Positions 1 to 10,560 of a DNA stretch of 64,000 bases are shown here, one piece after another; position 1 is the first letter of the stretch, and each line of letters starts with the position of its first letter. The stretch is from Anniella stebbinsi (Eukaryota; Chordata; Lepidosauria; Squamata; Anniellidae), in contig JARDYH010000002.1 of NCBI GenBank assembly GCA_029215795.1, positions 45,988,001 to 46,052,000 on the forward strand. The letters are read 5' to 3'. The position numbers were made by a program, and so were the translations under genes. The notes under the pieces were generated by a model that made no database searches, was not told the DNA's origin, and was given only the letters and a program-made list of their open reading frames with translations.

Positions 1-1071
1 TGTTCCTTTTAGGTTTTAACAGAAAGTGAGCCCAAAGCACACAGTTCAAGTAGAAGATACCAACACAAAACAACCCTGATGTGAGCCACTTAAGGCAAAT
101 TCCTTTATGATCCTCATGGAACATTACTACAGGTTTTAAAAAAGAAAAGTTAACTTTTGTGGTGTCGGCAAATAAACTTTTCAAGAGCAGTACAAATCTA
201 GCACTCAGAATTGGGGTGGGATCATTTGGGGTTTCCATTTTCGTAATGAACTACTCCTCTGGAAATTAGCAAATCATTGTGCTTCATCCTCCCTTGCCAT
301 TTAAGTAATTGAACCATCATAAACGTTTCTAATAGAAGAAGTGGGTTATAAGGTATGTCATTAACCTTAAGAGTAATTTGTTCAGTTCTCTCATTGTACC
401 TGAAGGGTTTTGGGAGGGGACATTATTACAGCATCTGTATAGAACCAGAAGGCCATGGACCACTCTGTCTTTCAGTATTAAAATGCCATTATAATAATAA
501 TAACAATTTATTTCTTACCCGCTTCACTTCACACAAGCAGAAAAGATGCATTGGCAGCGTGTCCACCTCTGTAGGAGTGATCACCATGGTTTTCATAGGG
601 ATAAAGTATGCTATGGGTGCCTAGTAAATAAGAGGCAAGGAGTCGCGACTGACTGATGCTCCTGGAGCATGCTTATAGTGGCTGCAATCCTAAACTGCTC
701 CTCCATTCACATAAGGGAAAGGGGGCTATTTCCACCAATGTCCCCTCCATTTCATCAAGCTCAAGGATTCCCCCAACTCTAGGGAGCAGATTTGGGGGGG
801 ACCCTGGAAACTTCAGAGGAAAGGGGGGAAAGGAAAAACTCGATTTCATGAACTGAATTCTATTCACAGAAGGAAAATTAGGATCCAAGCCTGTATGTAC
901 AAGGGGGTACTGGTAGTCACACTTCAAACACCTCTGTTTCCTATAACATGTAGTAACCTTGGTTTAGCACATGTCTTCCTATCGGTATTATATTTACCTA
1001 CAGACCTTTCCAGCCAACACAGTGGATACCATGGACTTCTTCCTTCCCTAATACCCGATTTCTCCTTCTTG
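1..1071. other. Non-coding stretch, no gene seen
   Basis: Mostly anonymous AT-rich sequence with no splice-flanked exon or recognisable protein. Positions 491-531 hold a short TAA run followed by a LINE-tail-like sequence (tttatttcttacccgc) that recurs at 37285-37302, so this is probably a minus-strand LINE 3' end fragment. I recognise nothing else. Open frames here are short and show no family resemblance. Confidence 0.6.
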
Positions 1072-1283
1072 GGCCTCATCTACACCAAGCAGGATGTTGC
1101 ACTATGAAAGTGGTATATAAAAGGCAGGAACCACACCAAGCAGGATATAGCAGTATGGAAGCAGTATATGGTATGTGTCTTATAGGTCCCAACAGTTGTC
1201 AGCAGTAGTGTGGCTCCTGCCTTTTATATACTGCTTTCATACCACTTTCATAGTGCAATATCCTGCTTGGTGTAGATTAGGCC
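1072..1283. mobile_element. Foldback MITE with long inverted arms
   Basis: The left end (GGCCTCATCTACACCAAGCA) and the reverse complement of the right end (GGCCTAATCTACACCAAGCA) match at 19 of 20 positions. The match continues for about 60 bp as arms 1072-1137 and 1209-1283. The right arm carries about 11 extra bases. A third partial copy of the arm motif (caccaagcaggatatagcag) lies between them at 1133-1170. The ATCTACACC-type end resembles non-autonomous PIF/Harbinger elements, but I see no clean 3-bp target duplication, so the superfamily is inferred. A diverged relative lies at 62928-63078. Confidence 0.7.
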
Positions 1284-2113
1284 ATGGTCACAGATATGCA
1301 AATAATACTTCTATAGCAACTTCCATTTCAAACATTGACCATGATTCAAAGAAGAATATGATTTTAAAAGAAATAGAAGCACCACTTCTCACAAAGGGGA
1401 GTAGTACTGTGGCACATGGAGCACACAAAGTTCTTAATGTGTTCCCTTCCAGCCACACGCACAACATTTCTTAGGAATGCAGCCTATGGGTGGAGCTTGA
1501 ATCAACATAATGCCTTTCTTTAAAACAAGTGTGGCATGCAACAAAAACTTGACAACTACCTCTTGTGTGTGGATGGTGGTGCCAATTTGGATATATAAGC
1601 AATGACATCTCTGAACACTGGAAATAGAGGGAGTGATGTATCTAATTCCAGAATCTCACAGCATCCTAAAATATAATGGTATATATAATATGTTCTTAAA
1701 AGTACAGCTTTAGGACTTACGCAGAAGAGCTAACCCAGCTCTGCTTAACTGTTTGTATTTGGTTTTTGCTGTATCGGCTGGAACACTTCAGCAAATAAAT
1801 GATATCTCCATCAACATGCTTATAGAAATGCTTCTTAAATATTGAATGATTTTACTTCCAGTTCTGTAGAGCCAATGAGCCAACAGAGTTGGAGTCTTAA
1901 ATTCCAGAAGACAACATAGGATCTCTTTATCGAGTCTGCGAGAGAACAATTCTGAGAAAAACTCTCAGTTAAACTCTCATCAGGGCTTGGCGTGCTACTG
2001 TGTTGCTAATTAAATAAACAACACATGATTATTTGACTTGTTTCCCACACCTGTCAATAAAACACTAGCAATTATTAAAACCAGGATCCCAAATGGTAAA
2101 AAATATGAACCAT
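1284..2113. other. Anonymous non-coding stretch
   Basis: AT-rich sequence with no recognisable gene, RNA or repeat family. It ends at the target-site duplication of the following hAT-type element. Confidence 0.55.
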
Positions 2114-2449
2114 GTCATATATAGGCTGACCATATGAAAAGGAGGACAGGGCTCATGTAACTTTAACAGTTGCAGAGAAAAGTGAATTTCAGCCGGCGTC
2201 ATTTGTATGCAGCTAGTACCTGGTGAAATCCTCTCTTCATCACAACAGTTAAAGTTGCAGGCACTATACTAGAGTGACCAGATACAAAAGAGGGCAGGGT
2301 CCCTGCAGCTTTAACTGTTGTGATGGAGAGGGAATTTCACCAGGGACTAATTGCATACAAATGACGCCGGCTGAAATTCCCCTTTCCCTACAACTGTTAA
2401 AGTTACATGAGCCCTGTCCTCCTTTTCATATGGTCAGCCTAGTCATATA
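2114..2449 (+). mobile_element. Foldback hAT-type MITE, copy 1, with target duplication
   Basis: The element is 2122-2441 (320 bp), starting TAGGCTGACCATATG and ending in its inverse. It is flanked by a perfect 8-bp duplication gtcatata (2114-2121 and 2442-2449), the size made by hAT transposases. Two arms of about 140 bp form a near-palindrome around an asymmetric centre of about 42 bp. The centre contains an internal terminus-like motif (TAGAGTGACCAGATAC). Orientation is called plus when the centre reads gcactatactagagtgacc. No transposase is encoded, so it is non-autonomous. Nine other full or partial members lie in this window. Confidence 0.9.
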
Positions 2450-2477
2450 CAACTTCGACTTTTAACTTCACTTTTTA

Positions 2478-2513
2478 TAGCATTATAATCACTCATTGGT
2501 GATTATAATGCTA
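2478..2513. repeat. Perfect 15-bp inverted repeat, 6-nt loop
   Basis: Arms 2478-2492 (tagcattataatcac) and 2499-2513 are exact reverse complements separated by tcattg. The structure is AT-rich and could extrude as a cruciform. It sits 29 bp after the hAT duplication at 2442-2449. It could be the tip of another small element. No function is shown. Confidence 0.6.
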
Positions 2514-2579
2514 TTTTAATTCTGTTGTTTTTAACCTTTGTACACCATTTGGAAATCCTTGTATATATTTTATAATTTA

Positions 2580-2990
2580 TTTACAATATTTATTTACAAT
2601 ATTCATATTCTGCTCCATATCTAAAATAGATTTCAGAGCAGTGAACAAAGGAATAAAACAATAACAACACAAAAAGATTAGAACAGCATATTAAATTTCT
2701 CCAATTTAAGACAGAATACCAATAAAAACTGTGATAGGTCAGTTGGGAATGCTTCCTGGAAAAGAGCTGTTTTCAGGAGGCACTGGAAGCAGCACAGTAT
2801 TGGCATCCACCTGACCTCCAGAGGCAGGGAATTCCAAAGAAAAGGGGCCACCACACTAAAGGCTCTTCTCCTGGTGGACTCCAGTTGGGCCACAGGTGCA
2901 TGTGGAACCACCAGGAGCATGGCCTGTAATGACCTCAGTGACCAGGCAGGTTGGTAAAGAAGAAAGTACTCTGTCAGGCATCCTGGTAAA
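2580..2990 (-). mobile_element. LINE 3' remnant (CR1/L2 type)
   Basis: On the minus strand, 2678-2920 is an open frame with AFSVVAPFLWNSLPLEVR followed by an ALFQEAF-like segment. This resembles the C-terminal tail of CR1/L2-type LINE ORF2 proteins (a WNSLP motif followed by a helical segment with a KTxLF core). The A/T-rich stretch at 2580-2680 would be the 3' UTR and tail. It is a 5'-truncated, inactive copy. Confidence 0.65.
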
Positions 2991-3276
2991 CTGTGATATT
3001 TCTAAAGGTTTCGCTGGCCCCTCGAGGTCACTAGGTCCAGGCTTTTCTTAGGTCTCAAAACACCACCTCCCACCACCTACTGATTTGCAGAGAGCAGTAA
3101 GACTCCCTTCTTTGTATCCTTAGCTGTTAACTTCAAAGCCAGCAGGTGGGGTGAGATATGTCAACTTTCAAATCCAGAATATGTGTATGTAAAATAATAA
3201 TAATAATCTTTATTATATATAACAAGTTGACATTTAGAACAAACAGTTATCTGATAAATGTAATAACTAATGGTTA
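2991..3276. other. Non-coding stretch with short TAA/TTA tract
   Basis: Anonymous sequence with a TAA run at about 3190-3208 followed by sequence resembling a LINE tail. No coding signal. Confidence 0.45.
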
Positions 3277-3612
3277 TAAAACATTAGGCTGACCATATGA
3301 AAAGGAGGACAGGGCTCATGTAACTTTAACAGTTGTAGAGAAAAGGGCATTTCAGCCAGTGTCATTTGTATGCAATTAGTTCCTGGTGAAATTCCCTCTT
3401 CATCACAACAGTTAAAGTTGCAGGCACTATACTAGAGTGACCATATACAAAAGAAGGCAGGGCCCCTGCAGCTTTAACTGTTGTGATGAAGAGGGAATAT
3501 CACCAGGAACTAATTGCATACAAATGACTCCAGATGGAATTCCCTTTTCTCTACAACTGTTAAAGTTACATGAGCCTTGTCCTCCTTTTCATATGGTCAG
3601 CCTATAAAACAT
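3277..3612 (+). mobile_element. Foldback hAT-type MITE, copy 2, with target duplication
   Basis: The element is 3285-3604 (320 bp) with a perfect 8-bp duplication taaaacat (3277-3284 and 3605-3612). It has the same ends and internal terminus-like motif as the copy at 2122-2441, in the same orientation. The arms differ from each other at only a few sites, so a transcript through it would fold into a long hairpin. Confidence 0.92.
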
Positions 3613-3689
3613 GAATGCCACATCTCTACTTTCAATAACTTCTCTCCCCCACTTCTCATCTACATCTGGTCTATCATTCTGTTCACTAA

Positions 3690-3814
3690 GGGTGCAATCT
3701 TATGCATGCTCAGACAGAATAAAGCCCTACCGCTCTCTATACGACTGAATGGGGAATGCTGGGAGTTGTAGAACTTTTCTCTCTCTGTGTCTGAACATGC
3801 ATAGGATTGCACCC
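3690..3814. mobile_element. Small MITE with GGGTGCAATC ends
   Basis: The left end GGGTGCAATCTTATGCATG and the inverted right end GGGTGCAATCCTATGCATG form terminal inverted repeats about 30 bp long around a short unrelated centre. Related 'gcaatcctatgcat' ends occur at 11288-11330, 36718-36890 and 59133-59188. The superfamily is not resolved and no clear target duplication is seen. Confidence 0.6.
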
Positions 3815-3861
3815 GAATTAATTTAACCAGCTCTGGCTCCTAATTCCTATAACTATGACCC

Positions 3862-4700
3862 TGTTCAGACGACATGCTAAGCCGTGGTGGCTAAGCACTT
3901 TGAGCGAAGTATTAACGCCTCAATATCCTCGCCCGGCTTGTCTGGGTTTTGGGGAGGCCATTGTGGGTGGGGGTGGAGGAAGGGATGTGGGGGCTTGCCA
4001 TTGGCTGGCCCCGGTGTTGGTGCCACGAGGCTGAGAGGGGACTGACTCCTATATAATGGTGGAGCATCCCCTCCTGCCTCCTCTTCGGTTTGCGCGGCTG
4101 TAGACTGAGTACAACCGGAGTCGGATCTCAGGGAAGCACGTGGCATGCAGCGGACAGACTTACGGAGAGCAGAAGAGAAGCGGAGATGACCACTGGCAGG
4201 AAGGAGGACACCTGTTTGGGCAATTCGGACCCAGGTTTGTAGGGAGGACCAGCCGGTCCCTCCCGGAAAGAGGTGGATCACAGCGGCGTTCCTGCCCGGT
4301 TAGGCGCCTAATTTTGCTGGGGCGCGGCCCAGCCACTGGGAGAGTGGGCGTACGCGCGGCGCCGGCTTCATTTGGGCCTTTAGCCGGCTTGCACAGGTGG
4401 CTTGCACACTGCCCATCAGCGGGGAGTGGGGTGGGGTGCAATCGGTGTATGGTGGTAGGGGCAGCTGCCCCTTTCGGGCTATTAAGCCGGGGCACAGAGA
4501 CGCCCGGCATGGGTACACAGCTCCAGCTACGCAGCATGCTTGCCTGCGAGTAGCAGCTGTGGCGGCAGCCTTGTTTGGGCCTCGTTTGGGGTGTGGCTCA
4601 GCCTGGTTTTTGGGGTGTATTGCCTGACTAGGCACGGGCTTGCTAGTCACGCTGCAGCCGCAACTGCCGGTTATGTAAAAGACATCCAAATCACCTTGGA
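3862..4700 (+). repeat. GC-rich LTR-like repeat, copy 1
   Basis: This block is far more GC- and CpG-rich than its surroundings. Positions 3945-4050 (a gggtgggg stretch, then gggcttgccattgg and ggggactgactcc) match blocks at 7580-7830 and 13200-13290, so it belongs to a dispersed repeat, not a unique CpG island. A TATA-like ctatataatgg at 4050-4060 precedes a CT-rich tract, which would suit a retroelement LTR promoter. The first 30 bp (ctgttcagacgacatgctaa) resemble the inverted end of the sequence at 8650-8690, so the block may lie inside an older TIR element. The frames inside it are overlapping GC-rich artefacts. Confidence 0.45.
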
Positions 4701-4872
4701 GGATCAGCTGGGTGGCTAATGTGGGTGGGTGGATTTTGGACCTAAGGGGGTGGATTTTGGAGTTTATCCCTTCCTCCCCTCTTCGAGGGCTTTAAAGATG
4801 CCTGAGCTGCATGGGCAGATCTGCCCCCCCCATGGGCAGATCTGCCCCCCCCCATTTATTTATGTATTTAAT

Positions 4873-4917
<45 letters not shown>

Positions 4918-5209
4918 ATAATCAACAGCCAAAATAGGGAGGGAATGGTTGAAGGGCAATTGGTAAAGTCACTTTGCTAAAGCTAAGAAGGGTGAGGCCT
5001 TGTCAGGGTCTGGATGGGTGACTGTTTAGAGAAGGAAACTAAATGAGTTTCTGTTTGGCTTTAGTTCAGCTTAGCCCAATAGGCTCAATTATTAATAATA
5101 CTAATTTTAATATATATATTAAATGTTGAAATGTTGTAATATTGAAACCCATTTAATTTTAAATTTTGTATATCTCTTCTTTATAGCTTTTAACTATATG
5201 TTTTAAATT
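4701..5209. other. Low-complexity non-coding stretch
   Basis: Holds a tandem pair of 21-bp units, each containing the perfect palindrome GGGCAGATCTGCCC (4813-4826 and 4834-4847). A CT dinucleotide tract follows at 4876-4914. The rest is anonymous. No coding signal. Confidence 0.6.
4876..4914. repeat. (CT)n microsatellite
   Basis: An almost uninterrupted CT/TC dinucleotide tract, visible directly. Confidence 0.95.
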
Positions 5210-5277
5210 CGTAATGCCACCTTGAAGCCCAACATTGGGCAAAAGGTGGAATAATAATAATAATAATAATAATATAG
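5210..5277 (+). mobile_element. LINE 3' tail with (TAA)n
   Basis: The sequence aatgccaccttgaagccc...gggcaaaaggtggaa followed by a TAA run (5249-5275) has the form of a LINE 3' end: a short imperfect hairpin, then a simple-repeat tail. Other tails in the window end in the same TAA/AAATA repeats. Confidence 0.55.
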
Positions 5278-5860
5278 AAATAGGTGGCCTGCCTACCTTG
5301 TAGGGCATGGAGATAGATACAAGTCTCAGTGTCAAGTTGTTAAATTTAGCGCGTTAGCAGCAGAGTACCGCACATATCTTATAGAATTTATTTACAATGC
5401 CTCTCAAAGTGGAGTGGGGGAAATGAAAGGAAAAGCCCCTCTCCCCCCAGCAAAACACGTGAGACCCAGAATGATTCTTCCTCTGGGGAGGAGGAAAATT
5501 CAGCTATTGCAACAATACAAACGCAGGACATCTATACCAGATTAGATGCCTTTGAGGCGTCATTCAATCGACCTTGTAACCAAACCTCATCCTTCTGGAT
5601 GCGGATGTGTGGCAGGTTGTACCCACCATCAGGCCCGGCATTAAGGAGCTGACATAGCTCAGTGGATTGGGTATCCTAGCAGTATATCCAAACGCAGGGA
5701 GTTTAATTTCCTGAGAAGTGGATGTAAGGAGCGGGTTCCCTGGTGGAGTACCCAAATTTTGGGGATTTAATTCCCTTAGTAGGGTAAACTTTTCCTGTTT
5801 ATTTATACAGTTGTGGGTCTCTGGTTCTGGCAGGAGCAGTTCCCATGTAAGCCTGGACAC
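5278..5860. other. Anonymous non-coding stretch
   Basis: No recognised element or gene. It ends where a truncated foldback hAT-type element begins. Confidence 0.5.
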
Positions 5861-6060
5861 TAGGCTGACCATATGAAAAGGAGGACAGGGCTCATGTAAC
5901 TTTAACAGTTGTAGAGAAAAGGGCATTTCAGCCAGTGTCATTTGTATGCAATTAGTTCCTGGTGAAATTCCCTCTTCATCACAACAGTTAAAGTTGCAGG
6001 CACTATACTAGAGTGACCATATACAAAAGAAGGCAGGGCCCCTGCAGCTTTAACTGTTGT
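5861..6060 (+). mobile_element. Foldback hAT-type MITE, copy 3, right part lost
   Basis: Starts with the family end TAGGCTGACCATATG, runs through the left arm and the internal terminus-like motif (about 6008-6024), and stops abruptly in the right arm after ctttaactgttgt. The remaining 120 bp are missing and no target duplication can be paired. This is a truncation, probably a later deletion or recombination in the palindrome. Confidence 0.85.
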
Positions 6061-7529
6061 CATGTGTTCTGAGTGCCTCCTACTCACCTGATTTTAGTTG
6101 CGTTCAGTGTCCTTCCTCAGGCTTCACTCATGCTCATGCTCCAGGGCTTAAAGGACAACCCCCTATATTGTAAACCTTGCTGACCTCAAACATGGTGGGC
6201 AAGCTTTTCTTTTGGTTTTAATATCCCAATCCAAGTATCTTGAAAAGCCCATTTCTCTTGCAAAGCAGAAGTTGTTCTGGGCCTTCATCAGATAGGCTCT
6301 AGGATCTTTTCCTGTGATTTTACCCCCTACTGGGGGTTGAGGATGTTTTATATTTTATCACCTAGACTGGGGGGGGCACATCTAGGGCTGGAATAATATC
6401 CACTAGATGGAGTATCCGCCTCCCTAATGTGACATGGCAGGCATTCAAGGGTATGGGATTGTAGCATGATGTGTGCATCATGGCGGTCAAATTGCACAGT
6501 TGCTAAGACACATCATTCAGCTTGGGTGTCTTGAATTTCCACAGGGATGGAGAGGGACCTCCTTTATTTGGAGTTTTTTCCATATTGCTGCAGCTTTTAA
6601 TTGCAGGAGAACCATTCTCTTATCTTGTGTATTTTCCTGTGATAACAGTAGCAGTTCAGACATATACACATCACCCTTATACATCTGGCTATTACATATG
6701 AAGGACTAGCCTAGTTAACATGCTGATGCTGGGTTGCGCCAGCCGGTGTAAGGGTTTGCAAGCAACATGCCCCCCAGGTAAGGACATATCCATAGACCAG
6801 CCAGGAGCACATCGGGAGATTTTTGTGTTTAAGATGAACAAGCCAGGACAGAATCCTTAGTCACCCTTGATCGTAAACATGCAGGGATCTCTTGCCTTCA
6901 GGGGACAGACATTTAATGAAGTAGTGGCCTATTCCCATAGACCTTTTTTCAACTGGAGCTATCCTTAGTTAGATTCTGCTCTGGCCTTTCTGATCATGGG
7001 CTGGGGGAGTGTTGGATAATACCATCTCATGCAGGAGAATTTGCTGTGAGGGGTTAAAAGAGAAGACTGGGAGTTACAGTCTTTTGCAGTTTTCAAGATA
7101 CTTCCAGCATTGGCCGGGGATGGTGAGTATGTGGACTTGCTTGATTCCCAGAGTGAACCAGGCGATGGCATGTACCCACTGGGGCAGTGTCATGCTTGAT
7201 ATTGATGCAGTCATGCTTGATATTAAGGAAGGCATGGACTGGTGCGTGTACTCGTAAGGAGGCGAGTACTTGGTCTTGCCGGATTCCCAGAGTGAGCTGG
7301 GATGAGGGCATATACCCATTTGGGCAGCGGCCCAGAATTGTGATAAGATGTGCCAAGCGATTGCGGATGTCCAGATCATACGGCAGCGGTGGCCTGGTGT
7401 GGTGATCATATGGTCTTGTATACTCCTGAGGCTTGATTGGCGAGTTGGCACGGATTATCGTGCAATGGAAAAGGCATGAAAGGAAGTGAATATTGCGATC
7501 TCTAGGGATCTGGTTAAACACGGGGGCTT
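6061..7529. other. Non-coding stretch with a local duplication
   Basis: Mostly anonymous. A unit around 7126-7187 (tgattcccagagtgaaccag) recurs imperfectly at 7265-7328 (ggattcccagagtgagctgg), about 140 bp apart. Several overlapping short frames on both strands run through 7000-7520 without family resemblance. The stretch could be degraded internal sequence of a retroelement linked to the GC-rich LTR-like blocks on either side, but I cannot show this. Confidence 0.4.
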
Positions 7530-8246
7530 TAGCAATTTACATCCAGATGTGCCCTTCCCGTGTCCCGGTCACGTGGCCACGGGGGGGGCTGTTGTGGGTG
7601 GGGAGCGGATACAGAGACGTGCCTGCTCCCCATTGGAGGAGGCCATCTGGTGCCACAGGCAGGGGGCGGGGAAGCAGCACCAATATTAGGGGGCTTCTTC
7701 CAGCCCCTGGCCTCTTTCATTTGCGGCTGCAGGAGGAAGGAGACTGAGTCCTTGGGCATGGGAGTGTGACCGCGTGGGCAGCAGCTCTAGCATTTTGGCT
7801 CCTTCCGTGCAGCAGGGGCGAGAGGCGAGGGGGGGGGACTGACTAAACAGAGCTTCGTCTGTCTCCCTTGGCGTTAGGGGCGGGAACGTTTAGCCAAAGG
7901 GACAGGTGATGCCTGAGGGCCTTCCGCTAAGGGCTTTGCGGCCTCGGCGGGAGGATAGGGCTCATCTGTGAGGACAACTCACCTCGTTCCACCTGGGTTA
8001 TGGCCCGGGGGGAGAGCGACACGGGAAGGCCTCCCCTCCCCAAAAGGGGTAGGCCTGGGGCTGGCGAGCAGAGTAATGCCATTCGCCAGGCCTAGAATGT
8101 TTCACCCATTAATCGCCGTTAGAGTTATGGCAAAGTTAGGGCCCACCCAGTGTTTCCTTTGCAGATTTCAATAAAATGTGGTCCAGATTTGAATCCATAT
8201 ATTATGTGTCGTCTCTTTATTTTCTGTTCCTCCATCTGCAAATAGT
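7530..8246 (+). repeat. GC-rich LTR-like repeat, copy 2
   Basis: Matches the copy at 13168-13960 along its length: a gggtgggg block, a ggtgatgcctgagg / gggtaatgcctgagg segment, and gagcgacacgggaaggcctc beside gagagtgacaccggaaggcc. A ccccaaaaggggtagg segment follows. Near its 3' end are tttgcagatttcaataaaat and tgtcgtctctttattt, a polyadenylation-type signal followed by a conserved terminus. These suit a solo LTR or an LTR fragment. No flanking duplication was found. Confidence 0.5.
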
Positions 8247-8410
8247 CTTGGCACGGAGGGAGCTATATAGGAAGGACAGGGTTCATTTGTTTTATTGGTA
8301 TTTTAATGATATACTGGTTTTATGTATTTTTAATCAGTTTTGTGTGTTTTATGATGATGTTGTTCCCCGCCTCGATCTGGAGGGAGAGGCAGGTAATAAA
8401 TAAATACATA

Positions 8411-8443
<33 letters not shown>

Positions 8444-8447
8444 TATT
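8247..8447 (+). mobile_element. LINE 3' end with terminal hairpin and (TAA)n tail
   Basis: Carries the 3' UTR shared with 12380-12568 and 23340-23610: tttattggtattttaatgat, then gcctcgatctggagggagag, then taataaataaat and a TAA run at 8412-8444. The cctc...gaggc segment can pair as a short 3' stem-loop of the kind LINE reverse transcriptases recognise. No coding part remains. It lies between two copies of the LTR-like terminus (8157-8246 and 8448-8527). Confidence 0.65.
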
Positions 8448-8527
8448 ATTTGCAGATCTTAATAAAAGTGGCCCAATTTTAAACCCACTTTCTGGTGTCA
8501 TCTCTTTGTTTCCACCCTCTAACTCCC
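8448..8527 (+). repeat. LTR-like 3' terminus, separated copy
   Basis: The sequence tttgcagatcttaataaaag then ggtgtcatctctttgtttcc repeats the terminus at 8157-8246 and 13880-13965. It contains AATAAA and ends with a CA-type boundary (ctcccgca). It may be the end of a second, otherwise lost LTR copy. Confidence 0.45.
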
Positions 8528-8692
8528 GCAATGGTTTAGCATGTTGTGTAAACCATGTATTAGCATGTTATGTGAATCATTACTAACCATGGTGACTACA
8601 TAACCATGATTCAAACATGCTTACTAACCATTTGCTGCAAAAGGGTTAGCAGCCTAACCATGGCTTAGCTTGTTCTCTGAACAAGCCCATTC
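8528..8692. mobile_element. Harbinger-like MITE end (ccatggtt repeats)
   Basis: Repeated 'aaccatg' and 'ttagcatg' words end in cttagcttgttctctgaaca. The reverse complement of this end resembles the start of the block at 3862 (ctgttcagacgacatgctaa). The two may be the ends of one TIR element opened up by the intervening repeats, or separate fragments of one family. No target duplication is visible. Confidence 0.4.
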
Positions 8693-10095
8693 TCTCTCTG
8701 CCCTAATTCAGCTAATTGGGAATGTGGAGAAGATCAAAAGGAAGTTGCAAATTCATCTCCAGGTTGCTGACCTTGTAATGCATAACTCTACTTTTGAGGT
8801 GAGAATTACACGGGACAAGCCCAGTGAGCTTTGGTGGCATCTCATAGGATGAGGTCTGTCCTGCATCTCTAATCTTTTAAATAGAAAACTGGTAAGGTTG
8901 CTCCACAAATGGCATTACAGAGTAGCAACACACATTTGTCATTGTGTTTATATGCTGCAGGGACCAGCACCCAATCCTGAGTTGGTTAATTTCAGATTTC
9001 ACTTCAGAGAAGTAACACAATGCCAAGTGGTGCAGCAGCCACTGATGTATTCTCCCCACCGAAACAAATAGTTCGCTACTTCCAGGACCTAACCCATGCT
9101 GTTTTGTTCCTCACCTGTGACCTAGAAGGATTACCCTCCAAGAGGACATGGTCTCTCTTTCTCTCATTTTCTCAACAGCACATTTTGTCTCGATTGCAGT
9201 AGCTGCATGTTTTAGAGCCAACTGCAATAATTCAAACCGTAGGTGTGCATGAGGAAAGGCTGGGCCTAGACTAGACTCCATGACAGAATACCGATAGGCA
9301 ATTAAAAACTCTCTTCCCTGCTAAGATTTACAACTTTTCTGCAAGGCATGCAGAGTAAGCGAAGTTTTAGCTTTGTTGAAAATCACTTTTATTGTTTTTG
9401 CAAGAGCTCAAAGGACCTGCTCACATTATATGCCAGATGGGGGCCCACTCAAAATGGTTCCCCATGGCAACTGTATCTCTGAGGAAAGTCATTCATGTAT
9501 TGCAACCTACCATGTCAGTTGGGCACAGCTACATGTGAGAATATTTGAAATTAAAACAAAAATACCAAGGCACCTCAAATTCTGCACTAAGAAAAGTTGG
9601 ATTCTCTGTAATGTATGATGAGACAAATTAAGTAAAATTGAATATTTGTTCTTATTTCACAAAATTTATTATGAGGTTTTTGCTACATTGTGCCATTCAT
9701 AGAGAGAGGCAATGGACTATGCATGGCATTAGTGTCCTACCCCATCTCGGGAAATCTTTTCAGCAACGCTTCTGGCTTCTGAAAATTTATTGGGCATTGC
9801 TCACCCAATGTCAAGCATATCTTTGGGCATATTTTGATGAGGGGAAAGCCCCAGGGTGGATCCACAGTGGTGCTAGGTCATTTATATAATGCAGCAGCCA
9901 TTGCGGAGCCATCCCAGGGCATTCCTCCAAAGCTCTGCTTTAAAAATGTCGGGGACTTATCCCAACTTTTTCCTCTGAGCAAGGCGCAGACACACATTCC
10001 CAGTCTGTCGCCGTGCTCCAGTGTTACAGCAGAGGCATGGCCTGGCCAACAGCGACCCTGATTGGTCACTGTCAGCAGGGGGAGGGGCAGGGGCA
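8693..10095. other. Anonymous non-coding stretch
   Basis: No recognised gene or repeat. Positions 9850-9890 begin gggtggatccacagtgg, which resembles Harbinger-type termini elsewhere in the window, but I could not identify a matching right end with confidence. Confidence 0.5.
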
Positions 10096-10302
10096 GCAAT
10101 CCTAATGGTTGCTGGACTGCCTCTGCAGGCCAGCAGAGCATTGTAATTAAATAAAAAGTTTTTTTAAAATATCTAAAAACTGGAGGAAGGCACGGGCACA
10201 CTGGGACTGTGGGGAGGGGATGGCTCAGCAAGCTGAATGGTTGCTGGGCTGCCTCCACACCTCTGTGGACCAGTGGAGCTGCACATTAAAACAAAAAGGT
10301 AA
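10096..10302 (+). repeat. Local imperfect tandem duplication, ~128-bp period
   Basis: Unit 1 (10096-10167: cagcaatcctaatggttgct...attgtaattaaataaaaag) is repeated at 10225-10302 (cagcaagctgaatggttgct...acattaaaacaaaaaggt). It is probably internal to a larger DNA transposon, whose limits I cannot fix. Confidence 0.55.
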
Positions 10303-10560
10303 AATAAATGGAATGAGGAGCTGACTCTCCCCTCCATGACTCCTTTCTCTTTGGCAGCGGGGAGGAGGAGGAGGGAAACAACCAGGTGGGTGGAGGAATG
10401 GGGTGTTAGGGGTGGGGGTGACCCCATTAGGTTTCAAACCCCGCATTTGCGCTCCTTGCCATGGGGGCTACTCAGGAGGAGTGCAAGTGCCAGATGTCGG
10501 ATCATGAGGCACCAATGCAACTTCGTATAGACACGGCCTTTGTAACCATAAGGCAGTTGT

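Noticed and set aside
4010..4690. A CpG-island promoter with GC-rich coding frames
   Set aside because: Parts of the block are repeated at 7.6 and 13.2 kb, and the frames overlap on both strands as expected of GC-rich sequence lacking stop codons.
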